Shown here piece by piece: positions 25,253 to 36,112 of a stretch of 64,000 nucleotides of DNA. The stretch lies in NCBI RefSeq assembly GCF_005144415.1, contig NZ_SWJE01000008.1, positions 485,014 through 549,013 of the forward strand. The letters are read 5' to 3'. Position numbers and translations under genes: made by a program. The notes under the pieces are model-generated. The model was not told the origin of the DNA and did no database searches. It was given only the letters and a program-made list of their open reading frames with translations. Each line of letters starts with the position of its first letter. Position 1 is the first letter of the stretch. This stretch comes from Trinickia terrae. GTDB taxonomy: Bacteria > Pseudomonadota > Gammaproteobacteria > Burkholderiales > Burkholderiaceae.

Positions 25253-26593
25253 TCAATGCACGGCGCGCCGCCCCGGGGAAGGGGCAGCGCTGCCGTCCTG
25301 CCGTTCCGTTTGCCCGGCGGCCGGGCCTTCGCATCGCGCGGGCAGCGTCAGCGCGAGCAGTCCGGCCACCGCGAGCACGCCGGCGAGGCTGTACACGCCG
25401 GTGGCCGCGCTCGCATGCTGGGTCAGCACGCCGACCGCATACGGTCCGCAAAAGCCGCCGAGATTGCCGAGCGCGTTGATGAGGCCGCGCGCGTTGCCAG
25501 CCGTCTCGACGCTGCACAGCTTCGGCGGAATCGCCCAGAACACGCCGGCCGCCGCCTGCAGGAACACGCCGCTGCCGACGAGGAACGCGTACGACGCGAG
25601 CATCGACGTCTCGAAGCGCACCGACAGGAACAGGCACGCGGCGAAGCCCAGGAGCGGAATCACGATGAAGACGCGGCGCTTGCCGGTGCGGTCCGACAGC
25701 CACGCGGTCGCGATCATGCCGGCCATCGTGCCGACATACGGCAGGATCGCGAGCATCCCGACCTGTCCCATGCCGCCGTGCGTGAGGTTCTTGAGCAGCG
25801 TGGGCAGCCACAACGTATAGCCGTAGATGCCGGCCTGGTAGCAGAAATTGATCGCGATGAGCAGCCACACGGTGCCGTCGCGCAGGAGCGCGCCAAGCGA
25901 CGCGGCGGCCGGCCCGGCATGGCGCGCGGCGTCGCGTTCGGCGCGCAGCGCATCGAGAATGTACGCCTTCTCTTGCGGCGACACCCAGCGCGCGGCCTGC
26001 GGACTGTCGTCGGCGAAGCGCCACCAGGCGAGCACGAACAGCGCCGACAGCAGCCCCGACGCAAAGAACAGATGCCGCCAGTCGTAGGCAGCGAGGATGA
26101 AGCCGGAGAGCGGGGCCGTCACCATGCCGGCGAGCGGCACGAACAGGATCACCATCGCATTGGCGCGTCCGCGCTCGCGGTCGGGGAACCAGTTGCCGAC
26201 CATCGTCAGCACGACCGGCAGCATGCCGCCCTCGGCGACGCCGAGCAGGAAGCGCAGCACGAGCAACTGCCACGGCTGGGTGACGAGGCCGGTGAGCACC
26301 GACAGCACGGCCCAGCTCGCAAGCGAATACGCGATGAACTTCTTGCCGCCGCCGCGCGCCGCGAGCCGGCCTCCGGGAATCTGCAGGAACAGGTAGCCAA
26401 AGAAGAAGATGCCTGCCGCGAGCCCGACCATGCCCGCGCCGATGCCGAGGTCCGCGCTCATGCCGCCCGGCAGCGCGAACGCGATGTTCACGCGGTCCAT
26501 GTAGGAAATGATGCAGGCCATCAGCAAAGGCGGCACGACGCGCAGCCAACGGCGTTGAGGGACGGCCGGCGCCGCCGAATCGAGAGTGTCCAT
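25253..26593 (-). CDS. MFS transporter (anion:cation symporter type)
   Basis: A 446-aa permease of the major facilitator superfamily with about 12 hydrophobic segments. MACIISYMDRVNIAFALPGGM near the first helix is characteristic of the anion:cation symporter group, which takes up sugar acids such as galactonate, glucarate and tartrate. AGGAGA lies before the ATG. It sits inside the leftward sugar-acid operon, giving the island a second import route beside the ABC importer. Confidence 0.9.
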   Translation of the reverse strand: MDTLDSAAPAVPQRRWLRVVPPLLMACIISYMDRVNIAFALPGGMSADLGIGAGMVGLAAGIFFFGYLFLQIPGGRLAARGGGKKFIAYSLASWAVLSVLTGLVTQPWQLLVLRFLLGVAEGGMLPVVLTMVGNWFPDRERGRANAMVILFVPLAGMVTAPLSGFILAAYDWRHLFFASGLLSALFVLAWWRFADDSPQAARWVSPQEKAYILDALRAERDAARHAGPAAASLGALLRDGTVWLLIAINFCYQAGIYGYTLWLPTLLKNLTHGGMGQVGMLAILPYVGTMAGMIATAWLSDRTGKRRVFIVIPLLGFAACLFLSVRFETSMLASYAFLVGSGVFLQAAAGVFWAIPPKLCSVETAGNARGLINALGNLGGFCGPYAVGVLTQHASAATGVYSLAGVLAVAGLLALTLPARCEGPAAGQTERQDGSAAPSPGRRAVH

Positions 26594-26706
26594 GCTGTCC
26601 GTCTCCTGTCAAAGCTGTCGTAGGACTTCGGGCGCGGCTTCTTGTCGGCCGCGCGCCTTTCATGCATTCAGTGCCTGCTCGCTGGCATTGTCGGCGTGAA
26701 CCGGTC

Positions 26707-27624
26707 TTAACGCCCCCACCGCAACACCAGCGGATCGAGCCGCCGCGCCGCGTCGAGCAGCCCTTCGCGCGTGGCCGGATGCAGCTCGGGCCACGGCGCG
26801 CGCGGCCGGTCGCAGGCGATCACGCCGCCTGCCTTCATCAGCGCCTTCGCGGCCAGAAAGCCGGCCTGCCGGTTCTCGTAGTTGATGAGCGGCAGCCACC
26901 GCGCGTAGGCGGCGCACGCTTCGTCGCGCCGTCCCGCGAAGTAGGGGTCCGTGATCTGGCGGATGCCGTCCGCGAAGCCGCCGCCTGCCATCGAGCCTTG
27001 CGCGCCCGCGTCGAGATCGGCGAGCAGCGTGATGCCTTCCTCGCCGTCCCACGGCCCTTCGATCGCATCGCCGCCGAGCCGGATCAGCTCGCGCAGCTTC
27101 GCCGCCGCGCCCGGCGTCTCGATCTTGAAGTACGACACCGCCTCGATCTCGCGCGCGAGCCGCGCGAGGAACGCGGCGGAAAGCGTCGTGCCGCTCGCGG
27201 GCGCGTCCTGGATCATCAGCGGAATCGACAGCCCCGCCGATACCTCGCGGAAGAACCGCTCCATGGCTTCCTCCGGCACGCGGAACGTCGCGCCGTGATA
27301 GGGCGGCATGACCATCGCCATCGACGCGCCCAGCGCCTGCGCGCGCCGGTTGCGCTCGGCGCAGATCCGCGCGCTGAAGTGCGACGTCGTGACGATCATG
27401 GGCACGCGGCCCGCGACGTGCTCGATCGCGGTGCGCGTGAGGAGGTCGCGCTCGTCGTCGGCGAGCGCGAACTGCTCCGAGTAGTTCGCGAGCACGCAGA
27501 TGCCGTGCGAGCCGGCGTCGATCATGAAATCGAGCGCGCGGCGCTGGCCGTCGAGATCGAGTGTGCCGTCCTCGCGGAAGACCGTCGGCGCGACCGGAAA
27601 CACCCCTTGAAAACGCGCTTTCAT
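26707..27624 (-). CDS. DapA-family aldolase/dehydratase
   Basis: A 305-aa TIM-barrel enzyme of the dihydrodipicolinate synthase superfamily. It has GVFPVAPTVFREDGTLD at the start and the Schiff-base Lys in AVSYFKIETPG. The mid-barrel motif expected as YY is AMVMPPYHGA. In catabolic clusters this family cleaves or dehydrates 2-keto-3-deoxy sugar acids. Its ATG is 4 bp after the stop of the dehydratase gene, whose product it would receive. The exact chain length of the substrate cannot be read. Confidence 0.88.
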   Translation of the reverse strand: MKARFQGVFPVAPTVFREDGTLDLDGQRRALDFMIDAGSHGICVLANYSEQFALADDERDLLTRTAIEHVAGRVPMIVTTSHFSARICAERNRRAQALGASMAMVMPPYHGATFRVPEEAMERFFREVSAGLSIPLMIQDAPASGTTLSAAFLARLAREIEAVSYFKIETPGAAAKLRELIRLGGDAIEGPWDGEEGITLLADLDAGAQGSMAGGGFADGIRQITDPYFAGRRDEACAAYARWLPLINYENRQAGFLAAKALMKAGGVIACDRPRAPWPELHPATREGLLDAARRLDPLVLRWGR

Positions 27625-27627
27625 GAA

Positions 27628-28800
27628 TCACTCCACGATGTCGAACTGATCGAGGAACTCCGTCTTCAGCGTCAGGCCGAGGCCGGGCGCGTCGTCGCGC
27701 AATTGCAGGAAGCCGTTCTCGGCGACGGGTTCGCCGTCGAAGATGTAATAGAACAGCTCGTTGCCGACTTCGACGTCGAACATCGGGAAGTACTCGCTCA
27801 TCGGCGAGGCGAGCGTGCTCATCGTCAGATGGTAGTTGTGCATCTGCCCCGCGTGCGGAATCACGGGCACGCTATAGGCCTCGCAGAGCGCGTTGATCTT
27901 GTGCGCCATCGTGATGCCGCCGACGCGGTTCGTGTCGTACTGCACGACCGACACCGCCTTGCGGTCCAGCAACTGCTTGAAGCCGTACAGCGTGAACTCG
28001 TGCTCGCCGCCGGAGATGGGGATGCTGGTCAGGCGGTTCAGCTCGGCGTAGCCGTCGATGTCGTCGGCGATCACGGGCTCTTCGAGCCAGCGCGGCTGGT
28101 ATTTCTCGAGCTTCGGCAGCATTCGCTTCGCGTACTCGAGGTTCCAGCCCATGTAGCACTCGAGCATCAGGTCGTTGTCGTAGCCGATCACTTCGCGGAT
28201 CGCCTCCACCGACTTCAGGTTCTCGACGACGCCCTGCTGCCCGTTCGCCGGGCCATAGCCGAAGCGCATCTTGAACGCGCGAAAGCCCTGGTCGAGATAG
28301 CGCTGCGCCTCGGCCTGCATCTCCTTCAGATCGGTGCGATAGAGCTTCGAGTAGTAGCAGGGGATGCGCTCCTTGGTGCGTCCGCCGAGCAGCTTGAAGA
28401 CGGGCTTGCCGACGCTCTTGCCGAGCACGTCCCAGATGGCGATGTCGACGGCGGAGATCGCCGCCATGCCGATGCCCTTGCGTCCCCACGCGTGCGTCGC
28501 GCGGTACATGCGTTGGCTCAGGTACTCGTAGTCCCATGGGTCCTGGCCGGTGACGAGCGGCGCGAGGTACTGGTCGACGATGAGCTTCGCGACCTGCGGC
28601 GCGAGCGCGACGTTGCCGAGGCCGACGATGCCGTCGTCGGTCTCGACTTCGACCACCGTCCACGAATGGAAGCGGAACGTGCTCATCGTTTCCTGCGGCG
28701 CGTAGAGCAGGTCCATGGCGTTGCTGCAGAAGTTGCCTTGCGGCGGCACGGTCTTGCCTTTCCACTGGAATACGCGTGCGCGTACGGATTTGATTTTCAT
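27628..28800 (-). CDS. Enolase-superfamily sugar-acid dehydratase (L-rhamnonate dehydratase-like)
   Basis: A 390-aa enolase-superfamily enzyme. Likely metal ligands are Glu214 ([10 protein letters not shown]), Glu240 (WLEEP) and Glu266 (SGGEHEFT), with a general acid/base Lys177 (FKMRFGYG) and His316 ([12 protein letters not shown]). The C-terminal part ([14 protein letters not shown], then [10 protein letters not shown]) resembles L-rhamnonate dehydratase more than mandelate racemase. The expected product is a 2-keto-3-deoxy acid. Its ATG overlaps the stop of the PdxA-like gene (ATGA), showing coupling, and the DapA-like aldolase follows. Confidence 0.87.
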   Translation of the reverse strand: MKIKSVRARVFQWKGKTVPPQGNFCSNAMDLLYAPQETMSTFRFHSWTVVEVETDDGIVGLGNVALAPQVAKLIVDQYLAPLVTGQDPWDYEYLSQRMYRATHAWGRKGIGMAAISAVDIAIWDVLGKSVGKPVFKLLGGRTKERIPCYYSKLYRTDLKEMQAEAQRYLDQGFRAFKMRFGYGPANGQQGVVENLKSVEAIREVIGYDNDLMLECYMGWNLEYAKRMLPKLEKYQPRWLEEPVIADDIDGYAELNRLTSIPISGGEHEFTLYGFKQLLDRKAVSVVQYDTNRVGGITMAHKINALCEAYSVPVIPHAGQMHNYHLTMSTLASPMSEYFPMFDVEVGNELFYYIFDGEPVAENGFLQLRDDAPGLGLTLKTEFLDQFDIVE

Positions 28801-29876
28801 GCGGATGTCTCTGTCGATTCGTTGTTGATACGTGCAATAGCGAGGTCGCGGCGGCGCGCCGTGCCCATCCGGCAGGCGATCTGGAACGCCTGCCAGGTCG
28901 CGCCGGCGTCCGCGCGGCCGAGGCCGGCGATGTCGTAGGCGGTGCCGTGCGCGGGCGTCGTGATCGGCACGGGCAGGCCGCCTTGCACCGTCACGCCGCG
29001 CGAGAAGCCGAGCAGCTTGATCGCGATCTGCCCCTGGTCGTGGTACATCGTGACGATCGCCTGATAGTCGCCCGCCTGGGCCTTCAGGAAGATCGTGTCG
29101 GCGGGGAAGGGGCCGTGGAACGGTGCGTCGGTCGGCCAGTCGCGCGCTTGCAGCGCCCGCACCGCGGGGGCGATCACATCGACTTCCTCGCGGCCGCACA
29201 TGCCGCCGTCGCCGCCGTGCGGATTGAAGGCGGCGATCGCGACTTTCGGCGCGGCGACGCCGTTGGCGAGCAGCGACTCGTAGATCAGCTCGGCGGCCTG
29301 CGTGATGCGCTCGACGCTCAAGTAGTCCACTGCATCCTTGAGCGGAACGTGCGACGAGATGCGCGCGGTCCACAGCTCGCCGAGCGTGTTGAATTCGCAG
29401 AAATAGCCTTTCACGCCGAGGTATTCGGCGAAGTGATGCAGCTCGTCCTCATGCTTCAGGCCGCCGAGCTTCATCGCGTGCTTGTTGAGCGGCGCGAAGC
29501 AGATCGCGTCGACATCGCCCGCGAGCGTCGCGTCCATGCAGCGGTCGAGCACTTGCAGCACCGAGCGGCCGCCCGCAGGGCCGGCCTTGCCGCGTGCGAC
29601 CTGCTCGCTGGTGATCGTGTCCACGGCGACGAACGCCGGCCGCTCGACCGATGCGCGGCCGCGCACCTGCGCCAGCGACGCGACCGGCTCGGCGTCGATG
29701 CGCAACCCGGCGACCCGCTGCCCGTCTTCCCAGAGCCAGGGATCGCCGACCAGCACGATGTTGGCGCGCTCGATCGCATCCGGCCGGGCAAGCAGCCGTG
29801 CGATCAGCTCGGGGCCGATGCCGGCCGGATCGCCGAGCGTCAGCGCGACGACGGGCGGGGCGGAGGTTGCAGTCAT
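28797..29876 (-). CDS. PdxA-like 4-phosphate/hydroxyacid dehydrogenase
   Basis: A 359-aa member of the PdxA family. It has the family start ([21 protein letters not shown]), the metal-site region ([12 protein letters not shown]), [11 protein letters not shown], and [17 protein letters not shown] with the catalytic His-Asp. PdxA itself acts in pyridoxal phosphate synthesis; PdxA2 paralogues act in erythronate/threonate breakdown with a kinase. No kinase is adjacent here. The ATG at 29876 has TTGGAG upstream. It is the first gene of the leftward operon, opposite the LysR gene, so it is a catabolic paralogue. Confidence 0.88.
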   Translation of the reverse strand: MTATSAPPVVALTLGDPAGIGPELIARLLARPDAIERANIVLVGDPWLWEDGQRVAGLRIDAEPVASLAQVRGRASVERPAFVAVDTITSEQVARGKAGPAGGRSVLQVLDRCMDATLAGDVDAICFAPLNKHAMKLGGLKHEDELHHFAEYLGVKGYFCEFNTLGELWTARISSHVPLKDAVDYLSVERITQAAELIYESLLANGVAAPKVAIAAFNPHGGDGGMCGREEVDVIAPAVRALQARDWPTDAPFHGPFPADTIFLKAQAGDYQAIVTMYHDQGQIAIKLLGFSRGVTVQGGLPVPITTPAHGTAYDIAGLGRADAGATWQAFQIACRMGTARRRDLAIARINNESTETSA

Positions 29877-29979
29877 ACGTTGTCTCCAACTGAACTGGTG
29901 CGGTTGCGGCCGAAGCCCGGTCTCTCGTGACTCGGGGTTCATGCTAGGTAGACGCGGGGTGCCGGTAAATTGAAAACTC

Positions 29980-30008
29980 CTGATAAATCGATAACTACAG
30001 GTAATCAG
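29980..30008. promoter_or_regulatory. Candidate operator in the divergent pdxA-like/LysR control region
   Basis: CTGAT at 29980-29984 and ATCAG at 30004-30008 form an inverted repeat. Between them AATCGATAAC (29986-29995) is the exact reverse complement of GTTATCGATT found at 30979-30988 ahead of the ABC importer operon. The shared 10-mer suggests one regulator, the LysR protein coded between them, controls both operons. No binding data. Confidence 0.5.
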
Positions 30009-30009
30009 C

Positions 30010-30951
30010 GTGGGCTCAATCGACAAACGCGACTCGACGCCGCAACTGCTCAACCGCATCCGGATGCGGCAAATCGCGCTGCTGCTCGCGGTGGAGGAAT
30101 GCACGACGCTGCGCGCGGCCGCCGAGCAGATGGGCCTGACGCAGCCCGCGGCGACCAAGATGCTGCGCGAGCTCGAAGACGCGCTCGGGCAGCCGCTCTT
30201 CGAGCGGGCGGGGCGCCGGCTGCATCTGAATCCGGCGGGCGAGCGCGTGCTCGACTACTTCCGCGGGATTCGCGGCAGCATGGAGGCGCTCAACCGCGAG
30301 CTCGCGGAGCTGACGTTCGGCAGCGCGGGGCGGCTCGCGATCGGCAGCATCATGGCGGCGTCGCCGGGGCGGCTCACGGAGGCGCTCTTGCAGTTGAAGG
30401 CGCGCTTCCCGCTATTGGCGATCGAGATCGCCGTCGACACGAGCGACCGGCTGATGCCGCAGCTGCACGAGGGCGTGCTCGAAGTGGTGATCGGGCGGCA
30501 TGCGGGCGGCGGCAGCGGCGAGTACGAGTTCCGCTCGGTCGACGACGAAGCGCTCGCCATCGTGGCGGGCTGCGGCCATCCGCTCGCGCAGGCGCGGCGG
30601 GTCGAGTTCGCGGCGCTGCTCGACTATCCGTGGATCGTCCAGCCGGCGGGCAGCCCGGCGCGTGAGGTCGTCGAGCGCGTATTCCGCGAGCATCACCAGC
30701 CGATGCCGCGCGGGCTCATCGAAACGGGCTCGATCCTGACGACGATGAACCTCGCCGGCAGGTCGCAGATGCTCGGTGTGATTCCCGCGACGGTCGCGCA
30801 GCGCAATGCGGAGCATGGGCTCGTCGCGGTGATCGACTACACGCTGGGGCATAAGCTGCCGTCGTACGGCAGCCTCGTGCGGCGCGATCGGCCCTTGAGC
30901 GCGCCCGCGCGGCATTTTCTCGAACTCTTTCATACGTGGGCCGAGGCATAG
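30010..30951 (+). CDS. LysR-family regulator of the sugar-acid island (GbpR-like)
   Basis: LysR regulator of 313 aa starting at a GTG. The winged helix reads MRQIALLLAVEECTTLRAAAEQMGLTQPAATKMLRELED, and an effector domain follows (GRLAIGSIMAASPG). The MRQI...TLRAAAEQMGLTQPAATK pattern is that of the GbpR (galactose-binding protein regulator) group, which controls sugar ABC importers. It lies between the leftward catabolic operon and the rightward importer operon, both of which carry a shared 10-bp motif in their control regions. Confidence 0.91.
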   Translation: MGSIDKRDSTPQLLNRIRMRQIALLLAVEECTTLRAAAEQMGLTQPAATKMLRELEDALGQPLFERAGRRLHLNPAGERVLDYFRGIRGSMEALNRELAELTFGSAGRLAIGSIMAASPGRLTEALLQLKARFPLLAIEIAVDTSDRLMPQLHEGVLEVVIGRHAGGGSGEYEFRSVDDEALAIVAGCGHPLAQARRVEFAALLDYPWIVQPAGSPAREVVERVFREHHQPMPRGLIETGSILTTMNLAGRSQMLGVIPATVAQRNAEHGLVAVIDYTLGHKLPSYGSLVRRDRPLSAPARHFLELFHTWAEA

Positions 30952-30978
30952 CAGCGCATCGGCCGCATATAAACGCAG

Positions 30979-30988
30979 GTTATCGATT
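30979..30988. promoter_or_regulatory. Candidate LysR-binding motif ahead of the ABC importer operon
   Basis: GTTATCGATT here is repeated in inverse orientation at 29986-29995, in the promoter region of the PdxA-like gene. The spacing to the ABC ATPase start is about 130 bp. A shared operator is the simplest reading; chance is possible for a 10-mer across two short regions but unlikely. Confidence 0.45.
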
Positions 30989-31117
30989 GTTGAAATCTTT
31001 TGATTAGCGCGGCATCTGCCACGCATTCACACTGAAAAAACCAACAACAAAGTGTCGGCCTTCGGGCCGGTCCAAACGGCAGGCGGCCTGCATGCGGCGC
31101 TTGCCTGGGAGACGAAT

Positions 31118-32605
31118 GTGTCGCCATTGCTCTCGTTCAAGAACGTCAAGAAACGCTTTGGCGGCACGCTGGCCGTCGACGGCGTGAGCCTCGACATCGA
31201 AGCCGGCACCGTGCTCGCCCTGCTCGGCGAGAACGGCGCGGGGAAATCGACCTTGATCAAGCTGCTCGCCGGCGTCTATCCCATCGATTCGGGTTCGATC
31301 GAGTTTTGCGGCGCACCGCTCGACGGCGAGCCGCCGCGCGACGCCATCGCTTTCATCCACCAGGACCTCGGTCTCATCGACTGGATGAGCGCCGCGGAAA
31401 ACGTCGCGTTCGGCTGCGGCTTCGCGCGGCGCGCCGGGCTGATCGACTGGCGGGCCGTGCGGCGGCGCGCGGTTCAGGTGCTGGCGCTCGTCGATGCCGG
31501 CATCGATCCGGACACGCCCGTTGCCGAGTTGAGCCGCGCCGAGAAATCGCTGCTTGCCATCGCGCGGGCGCTCGCCACCGACGCCCGCCTGATCGTGCTC
31601 GACGAGCCCACCGCGAGCCTGCCGCAGAGCGACGTGGAGCGGCTGTTCGCCGTGCTGGCGTCGCTGCGCGAGCGCGGCGTGGGCATGATCTACGTCTCGC
31701 ATCGGCTCGACGAGATCTTTCGCGTGGCCGACCGCGTCGCCGTGATGCGCGACGGGCGGCTCGTCGGCGAGAAGCGCATCGGCGAGACGAATCCCGAGGA
31801 CCTCGTGAACATGATCGTCGGGCGCAAGCCGCAGGCGATCCGCGTGAGCGCGGCGCATGCCGGAGACCGCATCGCGCTCGAGCTCGAGGATGCCGTCTTC
31901 GGCGAGGTCGGCCCCGTCTCGTTCGAGCTTCGCGCGGGCGAACTGCTGGCGCTCGCGGGGTTGCGCGGCGCCGGGCAGGACACCGTGGGCCGCGCGCTCT
32001 TCGGGCAGGCCGCGCTCGACGGCGGCCGGATCCTGCTCGGCGGCGCGCCGATTCGCCCGGAGTCGCCGAGGCGGGCGATGAAGCTGGGCATCGGCTTCGT
32101 CGCCGGCGACCGGACTGGCGAATCGCTCGCGATGCCGATGTCGGTGCTCGAAAATCTCTTTCTCAATCCGCTCGCCACGGGCCGCGGCTGGTTCCAGCTG
32201 AAGAGCGCGCGCAGCGAGCATCGCGAGGCGCTGGCGCTGACGGCGCAATTCGGCGTGCGTCCGAACGATCCCGCGAGCGCCGTCGAAAACCTGAGCGGCG
32301 GCAACCAGCAGAAAGTCGTGATGGCGCGCTGGCTGCAGATCGCCACGCGCCTGCTGATTCTCGAAGAGCCGACTGCCGGCGTCGACGTCGGCGCCCGCGC
32401 GGACATCTACGCGCTCGTGAACCAGGCGCTCGGGCGCGGCCTTGCGGTGCTCTTGATCTCGACCGATTTCGAGGAGGTCGCGAACATCGCGCACCGCGCC
32501 CTCATCTTCAATCGCGGCCAGGTCATCGACACGATCGCGCGCGAAACGCTCTCGATCGGGAGCCTGCTGCAACGGGCGTCGGCGAGCGAATGCGAGCCCG
32601 CGTGA
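31118..32605 (+). CDS. Sugar ABC transporter ATP-binding protein (two ATPase domains)
   Basis: A 495-aa double ATPase of the ribose/xylose type (RbsA/XylG). The first domain has Walker A GENGAGKST, signature LSRAEKSLLAIARAL and Walker B LIVLDEPTA. The second has the usual degenerate Walker A (LRGAGQDTVG) and signature LSGGNQQKVVMARW with LLILEEPTAG. I chose the GTG at 31118 because GGGAGA lies 5 bases upstream and the protein then has normal length; a longer frame begins at 31052. It is the first gene of the importer operon: ATPase, permease, receptor and then lactonase. Confidence 0.92.
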   Translation: MSPLLSFKNVKKRFGGTLAVDGVSLDIEAGTVLALLGENGAGKSTLIKLLAGVYPIDSGSIEFCGAPLDGEPPRDAIAFIHQDLGLIDWMSAAENVAFGCGFARRAGLIDWRAVRRRAVQVLALVDAGIDPDTPVAELSRAEKSLLAIARALATDARLIVLDEPTASLPQSDVERLFAVLASLRERGVGMIYVSHRLDEIFRVADRVAVMRDGRLVGEKRIGETNPEDLVNMIVGRKPQAIRVSAAHAGDRIALELEDAVFGEVGPVSFELRAGELLALAGLRGAGQDTVGRALFGQAALDGGRILLGGAPIRPESPRRAMKLGIGFVAGDRTGESLAMPMSVLENLFLNPLATGRGWFQLKSARSEHREALALTAQFGVRPNDPASAVENLSGGNQQKVVMARWLQIATRLLILEEPTAGVDVGARADIYALVNQALGRGLAVLLISTDFEEVANIAHRALIFNRGQVIDTIARETLSIGSLLQRASASECEPA

Positions 32606-32651
32606 CGAACGCCGACGAACGTTGACGAACGCAACGGATAAAGGAGGACTT

Positions 32652-33725
32652 GTGAGTTCCTTGACCCACCCGAAGAACCATCCGGAGAAAACGGCGTCGC
32701 CGCACGGCGTGTCGCACGGCCTCTCCCAGCTCATCCCCGTGTACGGCATGCCGCTCCTGATGGCCGCGCTGATCCTGATCTTCTCGATCGCGCTGCCCGA
32801 TACGTTCCCGACGCGCCTGAACCTCAACTCGATTCTCTCGGACAAGGCGATCATCGCGATGCTCGCGCTGGCCGCGATGATCCCGATGCTGACGAACAAG
32901 ATCGACCTGACCGTCGGCTATGGGATCGTGCTCTGGCACATCCTCGCGATCACGCTGCAATCGCGCTTCGGCTTGCCGTGGCCGGCGGCGATTGCGATCG
33001 TGCTCGCGCTGGGCCTCGCGTTCGGGTTTCTGAACGGCGTGCTCGTGGAGATGGCGAAGATCGATTCCTTCATCGCGACGCTCGGCACGGGGACGATCGT
33101 CTATGCGGTCGCGCTCTGGCACACGGGCGGGCGCCAGGTGATCGCGACGCTGCCCGACGCGTTCTACCAGATCAACGCAGCGCAGTTCCTCGGGCTGCCC
33201 GCCGCGACATGGTATGTCGCGGCGATCGCAGTGGCGCTGTGGATCGTCACCGAATACCTGCCCGCGGGGCGCTTCCTCTATGCCATCGGCGCCAATCCGC
33301 GCGCGGCCCGGCTCAACGGCATCCCCGTGCGCCGCTATGTGATCGGCGCGTTCATGGCGTCGGGCTTGCTGACCGCGTTTGCGGGCGTCGTGCTCGCCTC
33401 GAAGCTCGGCATCGGGCAGGCGAGCGTCGGTCTCGAGTTCCTGCTGCCGGCGCTCGTCGGCGCATTCCTCGGCTCGACGACGATCCGCCCGGGGCGCGTC
33501 AACGTGTGGGGCACGCTCGTCGGCGTGGGGATTCTCGCGGTCGGCATTTCCGGCATCCAGCAGATGGGCGGCGCGTTCTTCGTCGAGCCGTTGTTCAACG
33601 GCGTGACGCTGCTGATCGCCATCGGCATCGCGGGATATGGGGCGCGCAGACGGTCGCGCGCGGTCAAGCGCCGGCCGGCCGCACCGAAAACGACAACCAG
33701 GGAGACACCCAGTGAAGCTCGTTGA
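32652..33725 (+). CDS. Sugar ABC transporter permease (RbsC/XylH type)
   Basis: A 357-aa permease of the branched-chain/ribose type. It has many hydrophobic helices, the segment KIDLTVGYGIVLWHILAITL and an interior GVLVEMAKIDSFIATLGTGTI that is typical of sugar members. The GTG at 32652 has AAGGAGG five bases upstream; the ORF extends to 32622 but the ribosome site decides. The stop overlaps the start of the receptor gene, so the genes are coupled. Confidence 0.92.
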   Translation: MSSLTHPKNHPEKTASPHGVSHGLSQLIPVYGMPLLMAALILIFSIALPDTFPTRLNLNSILSDKAIIAMLALAAMIPMLTNKIDLTVGYGIVLWHILAITLQSRFGLPWPAAIAIVLALGLAFGFLNGVLVEMAKIDSFIATLGTGTIVYAVALWHTGGRQVIATLPDAFYQINAAQFLGLPAATWYVAAIAVALWIVTEYLPAGRFLYAIGANPRAARLNGIPVRRYVIGAFMASGLLTAFAGVVLASKLGIGQASVGLEFLLPALVGAFLGSTTIRPGRVNVWGTLVGVGILAVGISGIQQMGGAFFVEPLFNGVTLLIAIGIAGYGARRRSRAVKRRPAAPKTTTRETPSEAR

Positions 33726-34836
33726 ATCCACCAAACGAAACGCACGCCGTGCGGCGTGCGCGATGGCGGCGCTTTCGCTCATCGCCATCAACGCGCATGC
33801 CGCCGACGACTATCTGGCGCGGGCACGCAGCGCGATTGCTGCGGCGGTGCGTCCGTCGCCGCCCTGGGACGGCCCGGCGACAGGTCCGCAAGCGCAGCCG
33901 GACAAGACCATCGTCTACGTGGCCTCCGACCTGCGCAACGGCGGGGTGCTCGGCGTGAGCGACGGCGTGACCGAGGCCGCGCGCGTGATGGGCTGGAAGC
34001 TGCGCGTGCTCGACGGGCAAGGCTCGGTGTCGGGGCGCACGGCCGCGATGAATCAGGCGCTGTCGCTGAATCCGTCGGGCATCGTCCTCGGCGGGTTCGA
34101 TCCGAGCGAGCAGGGCGCCGTCATCCGCAAGGCCGCGAGCCTGAAGATTCCGGTCGTCGGCTGGCATGCCGGGCCGAAAGCGGGCCCCGATCCGTCGTCA
34201 GGCCTCTTCACCAACGTGAGCACGGACCCGCTGGCGGTCGCGCGCACCGCGGCCGACTACGCGGTCGTGAAATCGAACGGCACGGCGGGAGTCGTGGTGT
34301 TCACCGATTCCTTGTACAAGGTGGCGCTCGCCAAATCGACGGCGATGGCCGACGTCATCAAGCAATGCAAGGGCTGCACGCTGCTGTCCGTCGAGGACAC
34401 GCCGCTCTCGGACACCTCGACGCGCATTCCGCAACTGACGACCTCGCTGCTGCAACGCTACGGCAAGAAGTGGGGCTACGCGCTCGGGATCAACGACCTC
34501 TATTTCGACTTCATGGGGCCGGCGCTCGTGAGCGCGGGCGTGAGCCCGTCGGGCCAGCTCGTCAACCTGTCGGCGGGCGACGGCAGCGAATCGGCGTTCC
34601 AGCGCATTCGCGCGAACCGCTACCAGGCCGGCACGATTCCGGAGCCGCTGTTCCTGCATGGCTGGCAACTGGTCGACGAGCTGAACCGCGCGTTCGCCGG
34701 CCAGCCGCCGAGCGGCTACAGCACGCCGGTGCATCTCGTGACGCCCGAGAACATCGCGTCCGACGTCGGTCCCAACAATGTCTACGATCCCGCCAACCGC
34801 TATCGCGATGCGTACCGCCGCATCTGGGGCAAGTGA
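33712..34836 (+). CDS. Sugar ABC transporter periplasmic binding protein
   Basis: A 374-aa periplasmic receptor with a signal peptide (residues 1-30, ending NAHA) and the type I (RbsB-like) fold: KTIVYVASDLRNGGVLGVSDGV, NPSGIVLGGFDPSE, and GYALGINDLYFDF. It is longer than RbsB by an N-terminal linker of about 40 residues. The GTG at 33712 overlaps the end of the permease and has GGGAGA before it. The ligand is not evident; the island context points to a sugar, sugar acid or lactone. Confidence 0.9.
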   Translation: MKLVESTKRNARRAACAMAALSLIAINAHAADDYLARARSAIAAAVRPSPPWDGPATGPQAQPDKTIVYVASDLRNGGVLGVSDGVTEAARVMGWKLRVLDGQGSVSGRTAAMNQALSLNPSGIVLGGFDPSEQGAVIRKAASLKIPVVGWHAGPKAGPDPSSGLFTNVSTDPLAVARTAADYAVVKSNGTAGVVVFTDSLYKVALAKSTAMADVIKQCKGCTLLSVEDTPLSDTSTRIPQLTTSLLQRYGKKWGYALGINDLYFDFMGPALVSAGVSPSGQLVNLSAGDGSESAFQRIRANRYQAGTIPEPLFLHGWQLVDELNRAFAGQPPSGYSTPVHLVTPENIASDVGPNNVYDPANRYRDAYRRIWGK

Positions 34837-34860
34837 CGGAACTCGAGGAGAAGCACGCTG

Positions 34861-35817
<957 letters not shown>

Positions 35818-35836
35818 AGGCGTCGCTCGACGGTCG

Positions 35837-36079
35837 CTATGCCGCCGCGGTCTTCAATGTCGCTATGTCGCGCCGGGGCGGCGCACCGGACATGCGCGCG
35901 TATTCGCGGCTGAACTGCGATGGGCTTTCATATCCCACCGGGTAGGCGGCCGCTTCGGCGGTGGCCGCTCCCGTCACCATCAAGTGGCGCGCTTCGAGCA
36001 GGCGAAGCTGCTTCTGGTATTGCAGCGGCGTCATCGACGTTGGGAATGGCTTCGGGCGTATCGAGGTCTCGGGCGGCAT
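35837..36079 (-). pseudogene. Remnant of an AraC-family regulator (C-terminal half of DNA-binding domain)
   Basis: The frame reads [19 protein letters not shown], then [21 protein letters not shown] and [11 protein letters not shown]. This is the second helix-turn-helix and tail of an AraC-type regulator. The ligand domain and first helix-turn-helix are missing; the frame begins next to the end of lhr. It is a deletion remnant between the importer operon and lhr. Confidence 0.7.
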
Positions 36080-36112
36080 GGCGATCTAGTGGCCTGGCCG
36101 CTACGCCGCGAT

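Noticed and set aside
24414..26623. Long plus-strand frames opposite the propeller and MFS genes
   Set aside because: Basic, low-complexity translations opposite recognisable proteins; no ribosome sites.
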